64,000 bases of DNA, taken from an uncultured Muribaculaceae bacterium (lineage in GTDB: Bacteria; Bacteroidota; Bacteroidia; Bacteroidales; Muribaculaceae). The notes under the pieces were generated by a model that was not told the DNA's origin, did not search any database, and worked only from the letters and a program-made list of their open reading frames with translations. Position numbers and translations under genes: made by a program. Shown one piece after another: positions 1 through 7,057 of this stretch. Within the stretch, counting starts at the first letter, position 1, and the number at the start of each line of letters is the position of its first letter. The stretch covers positions 1-64,000 of the forward strand of contig CANQQE010000012.1 of NCBI GenBank assembly GCA_947625935.1, read 5' to 3'.

Positions 1-29
1 TGGCACTGTATGTGACTAATTTTGCGATG

Positions 30-452
30 TCATGGGCTTATGCCCTCGACATCAGTACAAAACTTGAATGCAATGCCAAGATTCTCCGCAGCGTACTTGT
101 AGTTCTTGGATGTACGCTCATGTCCACAATTAATCATGCGATTTATGTGGATTCTTGCGTAGTCACTGAAACAGATGTCCTGCGATTCGGTCGTCAAAAA
201 TTCGATAACCTGATTTACAGTCCACTCTTCAGCGTTAACTGTGTTGAGAAGATTATTGTACCGGATGATGAGGTCGGCACAGTAACTAAGGACGAAGGCA
301 TCCTTTATTTCACCGGTTTTGGTCAGCTCCTTCTTCGTGACCATCTTGTCAGTTTTGATGTAGCCAAGTCCTCTGTGGTGGGTGACCCGGATGTAAACCT
401 GCCAGAACCCGTCGCTTCGAGGTCTTCGTACACATGCTTTGAAATTTGCCAT
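30..452 (-). pseudogene. Tyrosine recombinase (integrase), N-terminal fragment
   Basis: The 140-residue product resembles the N-terminus of Bacteroidetes site-specific integrases. A basic arm-type DNA-binding region (roughly residues 1-60, with a Trp-Gln-Val-Tyr-Ile-Arg strand and a paired-basic start) is followed by the beginning of a SAM-like core-binding domain (residues about 75-135). Such proteins normally run to about 400 residues with an R-H-R-Y catalytic domain, which is absent here: the frame stops at 30-32. Only 29 bases remain beyond the stop, and no other frame there continues convincingly. Either the gene is truncated or frameshifted, or a second fragment lies outside the window. 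It reads leftward, away from ppdK, so any associated element would extend to the left. The start codon at 452 is preceded by phased repeats that may be its arm-type sites. The family call rests on the overall look of the N-terminus, not on catalytic residues. Confidence 0.55.
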
Positions 453-463
453 GTTTACTAAAT

Positions 464-482
464 TATTTGATATTTATTTGAT
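464..482. repeat. Tandem TATTTGAT pair, 11-bp spacing
   Basis: TATTTGAT is found at 464-471 and again at 475-482, also 11 bp apart, in the AT-rich leader just upstream of the integrase fragment's start codon. It may be part of the same regulatory or recombination region as the TGGTAAAC array. The short AT-rich unit makes chance occurrence possible. Confidence 0.4.
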
Positions 483-526
483 GTTTAATATTTAACCATA
501 ACTAACTGTTACTCAATAGATTGCAG

Positions 527-589
527 TGGTAAACATTTGGTAAACATCTGGTAAACGGGCAATGTTCAATTGGTAAACAATTGGTAAAA
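527..589. repeat. 11-bp-phased TGGTAAA(C) direct repeat array
   Basis: TGGTAAAC occurs at 527-534, 538-545, 549-556 and 571-578, and TGGTAAAA at 582-589. Start-to-start distances are 11, 11, 22 and 11, so five of six successive helical positions are filled; the vacant one (560-567) is CAATGTTC. This regular same-face arrangement is typical of cooperative protein binding. Being directly upstream of the integrase fragment, the repeats could be arm-type integrase sites, excisionase sites, or iterons of an element ending here. The function is inference; the spacing is directly visible. Confidence 0.8.
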
Positions 590-645
590 ATTTCTGATTA
601 TTTGTACTCAGAAAGTGATGCCAAATGCACGGAAAAAGTCATAAA

Positions 646-686
646 AAATAGGCTGTAATGTCCTGATTTCAGAAGCATTACAGCCT
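646..686 (-). terminator. Rho-independent terminator of ppdK
   Basis: A perfect 11-bp inverted repeat (650-660 with 676-686) is followed on the minus strand by TATTTTTTATG. It lies about 40 bases downstream of the ppdK stop. Confidence 0.85.
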
Positions 687-724
687 AAACTATTGATTGT
701 CTATCGGATAGAGACTATATCGAA

Positions 725-3439
725 TTAGTCCTCTATCGCGGCCTGGGCCGCAGCTACGCGGGCAATGGGCACACGGAATGGTGAGCAGCTAACATAGTTC
801 ATGCCAAGTTTGGCGCAGAATTTTACAGAAGATGGTTCACCGCCGTGCTCTCCGCAGATACCTACTTTGAGTTCGGGCTTGGTGGCGCGTCCTTTTTCGA
901 CGCCCATTCTGACGAGTTGGCCAACACCTTCTTGGTCAAGAACTTCAAATGGATCGGTCTTGATTACGCCATGTTCCTTGTAGAATTTCAAGAACTTGGG
1001 CGCGTCATCGCGTGAGAAACCGAATGTCATCTGGGTCAAGTCGTTGGTTCCGAATGAGAAGAAGTCGGCAACAGTGGCAATCTGGTCGGCGGTGAGTGCG
1101 GCGCGGGGCACTTCAATCATCGTTCCGACTTTGTAAGCCACACTGCGGCCTTGTTCCTCAAACACTTTGGCTGCGGTGATGTTGATTACATCGGCCTGAT
1201 TTTGTATTTCTTTGAGTGAGCCGACCAAGGGTATCATAATCTCGGGGTGAACGTCGATGCCGCGCTCTTTGACGGCAAGTGCCGCTTCGATGATGGCGCG
1301 AGTCTGCATCTCTGTGATCTCGGGATAAGTGATGCCAAGACGGCAGCCGCGGTGACCGAGCATGGGGTTAAATTCTTCAAGGCTGTCGACTTTTGCCTTA
1401 ACTTCTTCGAGGGTGAGACCCATTTCTGTGGCAAGTTCTTTCTGAGTCGCAGTCTGGTGAGGTACAAATTCGTGCAACGGGGGATCGAGCAGGCGGATTG
1501 TCACTCCGAAACCGTCCATAGCCTCGAAGATACCCTCAAAGTCGCCGCGCTGCATCGGGAGCAATTTGGCAAGAGCCGCACGACGGCCTTCCTCGTCAGA
1601 GGATAGAATCATCTCGCGAACAGCTTTGATGCGGTCGCCTTCAAAGAACATATGTTCGGTGCGGCACAGACCGATACCTTGTGCGCCGAAGTGGCGTGCC
1701 TGTTTTGCGTCGCGTGGGGTGTCGGCGTTTGTGCGTACGAGCGTTTTTGTGAATTTCTCAGCGAGGTTCATGATGGCTCCGAAGTCGCCGTCAAGTTCAG
1801 GCTCGGTTGTCGGCACCTGCCCGTCGTAAACATCACCTGTTGAACCGTTGAGCGAAATCCAGTCGCCTTCATTATATGTCTTGCCGCCCATGGTGACGGT
1901 CTTCTCTTTGTAGTCGATTAAAATCTCGCCTGCGCCCGACACACAGCATTTGCCCATACCGCGGGCAACTACTGCGGCGTGTGAGGTCATGCCGCCACGC
2001 ATCGTGAGGATGCCTTGAGCGACTGCCATACCGCGGAGGTCTTCGGGCGATGTCTCGATGCGGACAAGAACCACTTTCTTTTTCTTCTCGGCCCATGCCT
2101 CGGCATCCTCGGCTGAGAATACGATCTGGCCTGCTGCGGCACCGGGTGATGCGGGGAGACCTTTTGCGACAACTGTCGCGCGTTTCAGAGCGCTCTTGTC
2201 GAACACCGGGTGGAGAAGCTCGTCGAGTTTCTGAGGCTCCATGCGCAAAAGCGTGGTTTTCTCGTCGATTTTACCGTCGCGTAGCAAATCCATGGCGATT
2301 TTTACCATGGCTGCGCCTGTGCGCTTACCGTTGCGGGTCTGGAGCATCCAAAGTTTGCCGTCCTGGATGGTGAACTCCATATCCTGCATATCACGGTAAT
2401 AGTCTTCGAGGCGGTTTGCGATGGCGATCAGTTCGGCTGCGCAAACAGGCATTGATTCTTCGAGCGAAGGATATTTAGCCGCGCGTTCTTCTTCAGAGAT
2501 GCCTTGGAGGGCTGCCCAGCGGCGTGAACCCTCGACAGTGATTTGCTGTGGTGTGCGTATACCGGCAACGACATCCTCGCCCTGGGCGTTGATGAGGTAT
2601 TCGCCGTTAAACATATTTTCGCCTGTAGCCGCGTCACGGCTGAAAGCAACACCTGTAGCCGAGTTGTTGCCCATGTTGCCGTAGACCATTGCTTGAACGT
2701 TGACGGCTGTGCCCCATTCCTCGGGAATCTGGTTCATGCGGCGATATATGATTGCGCGCTCGTTCATCCAACTGTCAAACACTGCGCAGATGCCACCCCA
2801 AAGCTGTTCCCACGCACTGTCGGGGAAGTCTTTGCCGGTGTAGTCTTTAACGGCTGCCTTGAAGAGCTTAACGAGGTTTTTGAGGTCGTCGACGTCAAGT
2901 TCGGTGTCGAGTTTAACACCTTTCTCCTCTTTGATTTTCTCCATGATTTCCTCGAAGGGGTCGATGTCGGCTTTGCTCTTGGGCTTCATGCCGAGCACTA
3001 CGTCGCCATACATCTGCACGAAACGACGGTAGCTGTCCCATGCGAAACGGGGGTTGCCGCTCTTTTCAGCGAGTGAGGCCACGGTTGCGTCGTTCATGCC
3101 GAGGTTGAGGACGGTGTCCATCATTCCCGGCATCGAAGCGCGTGCGCCGGAGCGAACTGAAACCAACAGGGGATTTGCGGGGTCATTGAATTTTTTACCA
3201 GTGAGTGATTCAACATGGGCTATAGCGGCTTCAACATCTTTCTGAATGCGTTTCACCACTTCTTCTTTGCCCCACTGGGTGTATTCGTTACAAACTTCGG
3301 TCGTGATAGTGAATCCCGGAGGTACGGGCATTCCCAACAAGTTCATTTCGGCAAGATTGGCACCCTTACCACCGAGCAGGTTTCTCATCTCGGCATTACC
3401 TTCGGCTTTGCCATCTCCGAATGTATAAACTCTTTTCAT
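725..3439 (-). CDS. ppdK: Pyruvate, phosphate dikinase
   Basis: This enzyme interconverts ATP, phosphate and pyruvate with AMP, pyrophosphate and phosphoenolpyruvate in the cytoplasm, and links glycolysis with gluconeogenesis in anaerobes. The 904-residue length is right for the family. The N-terminal nucleotide-binding domain begins with the GGKGANLAEM glycine-rich motif and carries the RSGARASMPGMMDTVLN signature near residue 100. The swivelling phosphohistidine domain has GGMTSHAAVVARG, with the catalytic His at about residue 487. The C-terminal TIM-barrel PEP/pyruvate domain ends with the CGEHGG motif that holds the catalytic Cys. All key motifs look intact. The gene stands alone between its own terminator and a promoter-like box at 3510-3517, divergent from rlmD. 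A second protein with only the nucleotide-binding half of this family lies at 36026-38998. Confidence 0.97.
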   Translation of the reverse strand: MKRVYTFGDGKAEGNAEMRNLLGGKGANLAEMNLLGMPVPPGFTITTEVCNEYTQWGKEEVVKRIQKDVEAAIAHVESLTGKKFNDPANPLLVSVRSGARASMPGMMDTVLNLGMNDATVASLAEKSGNPRFAWDSYRRFVQMYGDVVLGMKPKSKADIDPFEEIMEKIKEEKGVKLDTELDVDDLKNLVKLFKAAVKDYTGKDFPDSAWEQLWGGICAVFDSWMNERAIIYRRMNQIPEEWGTAVNVQAMVYGNMGNNSATGVAFSRDAATGENMFNGEYLINAQGEDVVAGIRTPQQITVEGSRRWAALQGISEEERAAKYPSLEESMPVCAAELIAIANRLEDYYRDMQDMEFTIQDGKLWMLQTRNGKRTGAAMVKIAMDLLRDGKIDEKTTLLRMEPQKLDELLHPVFDKSALKRATVVAKGLPASPGAAAGQIVFSAEDAEAWAEKKKKVVLVRIETSPEDLRGMAVAQGILTMRGGMTSHAAVVARGMGKCCVSGAGEILIDYKEKTVTMGGKTYNEGDWISLNGSTGDVYDGQVPTTEPELDGDFGAIMNLAEKFTKTLVRTNADTPRDAKQARHFGAQGIGLCRTEHMFFEGDRIKAVREMILSSDEEGRRAALAKLLPMQRGDFEGIFEAMDGFGVTIRLLDPPLHEFVPHQTATQKELATEMGLTLEEVKAKVDSLEEFNPMLGHRGCRLGITYPEITEMQTRAIIEAALAVKERGIDVHPEIMIPLVGSLKEIQNQADVINITAAKVFEEQGRSVAYKVGTMIEVPRAALTADQIATVADFFSFGTNDLTQMTFGFSRDDAPKFLKFYKEHGVIKTDPFEVLDQEGVGQLVRMGVEKGRATKPELKVGICGEHGGEPSSVKFCAKLGMNYVSCSPFRVPIARVAAAQAAIED

Positions 3440-3509
3440 CGGATTGTTTTTGGTTAAGTTATTTTAGTGTTCTAATATCAGTTAACAAAGCATAAACGGG
3501 AGAGATGTG

Positions 3510-3517
3510 CAAATATA
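3510..3517 (-). promoter_or_regulatory. Probable ppdK promoter -7 box
   Basis: On the minus strand the bases read TATATTTG, matching the Bacteroides -7 consensus TAnnTTTG. It lies about 70 bases upstream of the ppdK start. I see no good -33 TTTG at the usual spacing. Confidence 0.55.
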
Positions 3518-3573
3518 AGTCATAAAAGTGATATAATGAGCAATCGGAGCGAAAAAAATCCACAAAAGATGTT

Positions 3574-3581
3574 TAACTTTG
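3574..3581 (+). promoter_or_regulatory. Probable rlmD promoter -7 box
   Basis: TAACTTTG followed by CATC matches the Bacteroides -7 consensus. It would start transcription near 3588, inside the longest possible reading frame for rlmD, and therefore argues that translation begins downstream, at the GTG at 3623. Confidence 0.6.
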
Positions 3582-3622
3582 CATCATCGAAACAATATAT
3601 CTTAAAAAAATTAAATTGTTGC

Positions 3623-5056
3623 GTGAGTAGAAAACGTAAAGAATTACCCCTGATTCAGGGAGTTGAGATAACAGATGTCGCGGCGGAGGGCAACAGCATA
3701 GCTCGTGTCAATGACATGGTGGTGTTCATACCGTTTGGCGCGCCCGGTGATGTGGCCGATGTGAAACTTGACAAAAAGAAGAAAAGTTATGCCGAGGGAC
3801 ATATCGTCAATATGGTTTCGCCATCAACCTTGAGGGTTGAGCCGAAATGTGAACATTTCGGCATTTGCGGAGGTTGTCGCTGGCAGCATCTGCCCTATGA
3901 GTTCCAGTTGCGATGCAAGCGTCAGCAAGTGGAGGATGCCATGAGACGCATAGCCAAGGTAGAAATCCCTGAAATAAAACCTGCGCTGGGGTCGAAAGAA
4001 ATCTGGGAGTATCGCAACAAGATGGAATATACTTTCTCCAATAAGTTGTGGCTGACGCGTGAACAATTGCAGAGTGGGGAGGAGTTCCCCGACCGCAATG
4101 CCGCCGGTTTCCATATCCCGGGGGCATTTGACAAGGTGCTCGACATTAACCGTTGCCATCTCCAGGATGATTTTTCCAATCGACTGAGATTGTTTATCAA
4201 GGAATACGGGAAAAACAACGGTTTGCCATTCTATGACCTGAGAGCTAATAGCGGACTTTTGCGCACGCTGATGGTGAGAATCGCATCGACGGGGCAGATA
4301 ATGGCGGTGATGTCGTTTGGGGCCGACGAGCCCCAAACGATTAAGGCTTTGCTTGATGCCGTCAGGGAAAAGTTTCCCGAAATCACGTCATTGCTTTATG
4401 TCATTAATCTTAAAGTCAACGATACGATAGGTGACCAGAAGATTTTACTCCACTCGGGGCTTCCTTTTATCGAGGAGGAAATGGAGGGACTGAGGTTTAG
4501 GGTAGGGCCTAAATCGTTTTATCAGACTAACTCGCGTCAGGCGTATGAACTGTATAAGGTCACGCGCGAGCAGGCCGCTCTTTCGGGCGATGAGCTTGTG
4601 TATGACCTTTATACCGGCACCGGCACTATCGCCAACTTCGTTGCCCGTTCGTGTCGTAAAGTGATAGGCATAGAGTATGTGCCTGAAGCCATAGCTGACG
4701 CCAAAATCAATTCGGAAATTAACGGCATAGACAACACAGTGTTCTATGCGGGCGACATGAAGGATGTGCTCACTCGTGATTTTGTAGCGGAGCACGGTCG
4801 GCCAAACGTTATGATAGTCGATCCCCCACGCGCCGGGATGCACGGCGATGTAGTCGACGTGATTCTCGACACGGCCCCGCGCCGCATAGTTTATGTGAGT
4901 TGTAATCCCGCCACACAGGCACGCGACTTGGCATTGCTCGATGTGAAATACCGTGTTGAGAACATTCAGCCTGTCGATATGTTCCCACATACGCAACACG
5001 TTGAAAACGTCGTGACGCTCATGTTGAGAGATACCCCAAAGATTCAGGTTGAATGA
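3623..5056 (+). CDS. rlmD: 23S rRNA (uracil-C5)-methyltransferase, RlmD/RumA family
   Basis: This SAM-dependent enzyme methylates a uracil in 23S rRNA (U1939 in E. coli for RlmD). I chose the GTG at 3623 (477 residues) rather than the ATG at 3536. Family similarity begins at this point, the extra N-terminus has no recognisable content, and a -7 box sits inside it. From the new start there is a TRAM RNA-binding domain (about 10-65) and an iron-sulfur cluster site with Cys76, Cys82, Cys85 and Cys178. The Rossmann methyltransferase domain follows, with DLYTGTGTIANF, IVDPPRAG and the nucleophilic Cys in YVSCNPATQARDL. The stop overlaps the next start (ATGA at 5053-5056), so it is coupled to the radical SAM gene. 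Bacteria in this phylum can carry several paralogues, so the exact target uracil is uncertain. Confidence 0.92.
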   Translation: MSRKRKELPLIQGVEITDVAAEGNSIARVNDMVVFIPFGAPGDVADVKLDKKKKSYAEGHIVNMVSPSTLRVEPKCEHFGICGGCRWQHLPYEFQLRCKRQQVEDAMRRIAKVEIPEIKPALGSKEIWEYRNKMEYTFSNKLWLTREQLQSGEEFPDRNAAGFHIPGAFDKVLDINRCHLQDDFSNRLRLFIKEYGKNNGLPFYDLRANSGLLRTLMVRIASTGQIMAVMSFGADEPQTIKALLDAVREKFPEITSLLYVINLKVNDTIGDQKILLHSGLPFIEEEMEGLRFRVGPKSFYQTNSRQAYELYKVTREQAALSGDELVYDLYTGTGTIANFVARSCRKVIGIEYVPEAIADAKINSEINGIDNTVFYAGDMKDVLTRDFVAEHGRPNVMIVDPPRAGMHGDVVDVILDTAPRRIVYVSCNPATQARDLALLDVKYRVENIQPVDMFPHTQHVENVVTLMLRDTPKIQVE

Positions 5057-6114
5057 ATATCTACAAAGCAATTAGATTATTTGGCAAAATAAAGTCCAAG
5101 AGGTTGAAAATCGCGGGACTAATGGCAATGCACCTGATGGGGAAGCGTTACGTTGGCGTTTTTCTTGATCCTGTGATGGCCTGCAATCTGCGGTGCCGCA
5201 TGTGTTATATGTCCGACTCGAATAAAATCAAAGAGCTTAGAGGACGCAAACCGATGACTATGGGTGATGTCGAGGTTTTAGCCCGCTCGATGTTTCACCG
5301 GGCCATGAAGCTGCAGATAGGGTGTGCGACTGAACCGACGTTGTCGCCGTTGCTTGAGGATATTGTGACTTGTGGTAAAAAATATGGTGTGCCATATATC
5401 TCGATTACCACAAACGGACAATTGCTGACCGGCGAGCGGGTGGAACGTCTGATTGCGGCCGGATTGAGTGAATTGACGCTGTCGATACACGGTCTGCGCA
5501 AAGATACATATGAGTATCTGATGAACGGGGCTGATTTCGGTAGGTTTGAGAAGCTGATTGACGGTCTGAAACTGATAAAGCGCAAGCATCCCGATTTTAA
5601 GGTGAGACTTAACTATGTGGTCAACTCGATGAACCGCCATGACCTTGCCGATTTTTTCACAGGTGTGCTTGCCGGGCTTGACTTTGACATAGTGCAGATA
5701 AGACCGTTCCAGAATCTCGGTGATACCTCTTATTCCGATCACGACCTTAACGGCGTTATTGCCGATTATCGGAAATTGATATTGCCCATTGTGGAGCGTT
5801 GCGCCGCGGAAGGTAGAAGGTGTCTCGCCCCTGATATTGATAATCTCCACTCGGTGAATAGTCTGACCGATGGATTCAATGATTATGTCGAGCAACTAAC
5901 ATATTATTATGTCGGGCCGGCCGATGCCGGAATCGAGGGGGTAAACTTATCGGTCAATAAATCGGGTTATTTGCCTGATAAATTGACGTTCGAACAATAT
6001 CATCGTGCCAATGGTACGGTTAAAGAGATGTTGCACCGGGTCGTGTCGCCCAATGGAGGCAAAGACTCTGTCGATGTTAAAACAACCAAGAAGCTAAACT
6101 ATAACGTAAAGTAG
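5053..6114 (+). CDS. Radical SAM protein, function unknown
   Basis: The 353-residue product is a radical SAM enzyme. CxxxCxxC (Cys44, Cys48, Cys51, in the CNLRCRMC stretch) binds the 4Fe-4S cluster, and an ITTNGQLL strand and SIHG strand fit a MoaA/NifB-like TIM barrel. There is no obvious SPASM domain: the C-terminal third has almost no cysteines and ends in a Lys- and Asn-rich tail. It overlaps the rlmD stop by 4 nt and is followed after 25 bases by a hotdog thioesterase, so the three are probably one transcript. The substrate cannot be told from sequence. The N-terminal basic and hydrophobic stretch (residues 1-35) might touch the membrane. The radical SAM call is firm; anything more specific would be a guess. 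Confidence 0.85.
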   Translation: MNIYKAIRLFGKIKSKRLKIAGLMAMHLMGKRYVGVFLDPVMACNLRCRMCYMSDSNKIKELRGRKPMTMGDVEVLARSMFHRAMKLQIGCATEPTLSPLLEDIVTCGKKYGVPYISITTNGQLLTGERVERLIAAGLSELTLSIHGLRKDTYEYLMNGADFGRFEKLIDGLKLIKRKHPDFKVRLNYVVNSMNRHDLADFFTGVLAGLDFDIVQIRPFQNLGDTSYSDHDLNGVIADYRKLILPIVERCAAEGRRCLAPDIDNLHSVNSLTDGFNDYVEQLTYYYVGPADAGIEGVNLSVNKSGYLPDKLTFEQYHRANGTVKEMLHRVVSPNGGKDSVDVKTTKKLNYNVK

Positions 6115-6139
6115 TTGGCGGAACAAAGTAGTTAAAATA

Positions 6140-6529
6140 ATGGAGACAGGAATAAAAGCGGGTATCACATTGTCCGATCGATTTGAAGTGAGTGCGGATA
6201 TGTCGGCCAAATCGGTTGGGTCGGGCGACATTGAAGTGCTTGCCACACCGGCATTGATAGCCCGGTTGGAAAATGTGGCTATGAGGGTAGTCGCCGATTT
6301 GTTACCCGGCGGTTCAACAACGGTGGGTGGATATATTGAATTGTCTCATCTCAAACCGACTCCGATAGGTGCGGAAATATTGGTCGAAGCCAAGCTGGAG
6401 AAAGTGTTTGGTCGTAGGCTTCATTTTTCGTTGTCGGCCTATGAAAATGGCGAATTGATAGGAAACGGCTCACATATAAGATACGTCGTGGACCGGCGTG
6501 AATTTATGGGTCAGGTATCAAAGGTTTGA
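6140..6529 (+). CDS. FlK-like hotdog thioesterase
   Basis: The 129-residue protein is a single hotdog-fold domain resembling the fluoroacetyl-CoA thioesterase FlK family. The family's catalytic triad is Thr42, Glu50 and His76 in FlK. Here Thr36, Glu44 and His70 show exactly the same 8- and 26-residue spacing. The likely reaction is hydrolysis of a small acyl-CoA; fluoroacetyl-CoA itself is an unlikely natural substrate. The gene is third in the rlmD-radical SAM run. Its last 12 bases overlap the end of the oppositely oriented CYTH gene, leaving no room for a conventional terminator between them. Confidence 0.8.
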   Translation: METGIKAGITLSDRFEVSADMSAKSVGSGDIEVLATPALIARLENVAMRVVADLLPGGSTTVGGYIELSHLKPTPIGAEILVEAKLEKVFGRRLHFSLSAYENGELIGNGSHIRYVVDRREFMGQVSKV

Positions 6530-6958
6530 ATTGTAATAGGCCGGATCTCCGGTCACTTCCATTCCGATAAATGATGGCAGGTTGATTGCTGAGTCTTCGT
6601 TGTCAAGCTCTATTTCAGCCACTGTCGGCTTTGACTTCGGTTGATGAAATTCGTCAATTTCCCATGTCATACCGCTGTCAAGTATAATCCATCTTGTTTT
6701 TTCGATTATGTTTCCTTCGCAAAGTTCAAGCATTTCTTTGGCGTCATCGACAGGTATAGGATATTCCCATTCATGTCGGGTTGCATTGACAGTGACACTT
6801 TTTACCGTGATTCGCGCACTATCATCCATTATGCGGATTCTGACGGTAGCTTCTTTGCGGCGCGACAGGTAACCCTGGATTATATGACGTTTCCGCAGAG
6901 CGAGTTTCTTGTATGATTCATCATTGACGAGAAACTTTCTTTCAATTTCTAATGCCAT
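6518..6958 (-). CDS. CYTH-domain protein (triphosphate tunnel family)
   Basis: The 146-residue product starts with the signature MALEIERKFLV (ExExK) of the CYTH superfamily, a beta-barrel tunnel that binds triphosphates through acidic and basic side chains and divalent metal. Members of this size in bacteria are usually inorganic triphosphatases; some are class IV adenylate cyclases. Alternating charged strands such as RIRIMDDSARITVKS and an EIELDNE strand near the C-terminus fit the tunnel lining. It is convergent with the thioesterase gene (12-nt overlap) and shares a palindromic promoter at 7001-7018 with the divergent DUF5686 gene. The molecular substrate is not deducible. Confidence 0.85.
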   Translation of the reverse strand: MALEIERKFLVNDESYKKLALRKRHIIQGYLSRRKEATVRIRIMDDSARITVKSVTVNATRHEWEYPIPVDDAKEMLELCEGNIIEKTRWIILDSGMTWEIDEFHQPKSKPTVAEIELDNEDSAINLPSFIGMEVTGDPAYYNSNL

Positions 6959-7000
6959 TGGTAATCTAATGATTGATGTCGATTGTTATGGTAATAATGA

Positions 7001-7018
7001 TTAACTTTGCAAAGTTAA
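7001..7018. promoter_or_regulatory. Palindromic bidirectional promoter
   Basis: TTAACTTTGCAAAGTTAA is a perfect 18-bp palindrome. It contains a -7 box (TAACTTTG) on each strand, at 7002-7009 (+) and 7017-7010 (-). The plus box fits the DUF5686 gene and the minus box the CYTH gene. The two polymerases would compete for the same bases. Confidence 0.65.
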
Positions 7019-7057
7019 CAGAAATCAACGAAGTGGTTTCTTCAATAGGCTTACAAT

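Noticed and set aside
12..461. Plus-strand reading frame opposite the integrase fragment
   Set aside because: It is a mirror of the minus-strand recombinase fragment, and its product has no recognisable features; the minus-strand product resembles a known family.
527..589. CRISPR array
   Set aside because: The repeat is 7-8 bases with 3-base spacers and an 11-bp period, far from CRISPR repeat and spacer lengths; no cas genes are near.
453..724. tRNA attachment site for the integrase
   Set aside because: No tRNA-like cloverleaf or 3' tRNA end could be seen in this stretch.
2543..3076. Long plus-strand frame inside ppdK (177 codons)
   Set aside because: It lies wholly within the conserved ppdK coding region on the other strand and shows no family features.
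4445..5071. Minus-strand frame of 208 codons within rlmD
   Set aside because: It is antisense to the conserved catalytic part of rlmD and looks like a shadow frame.
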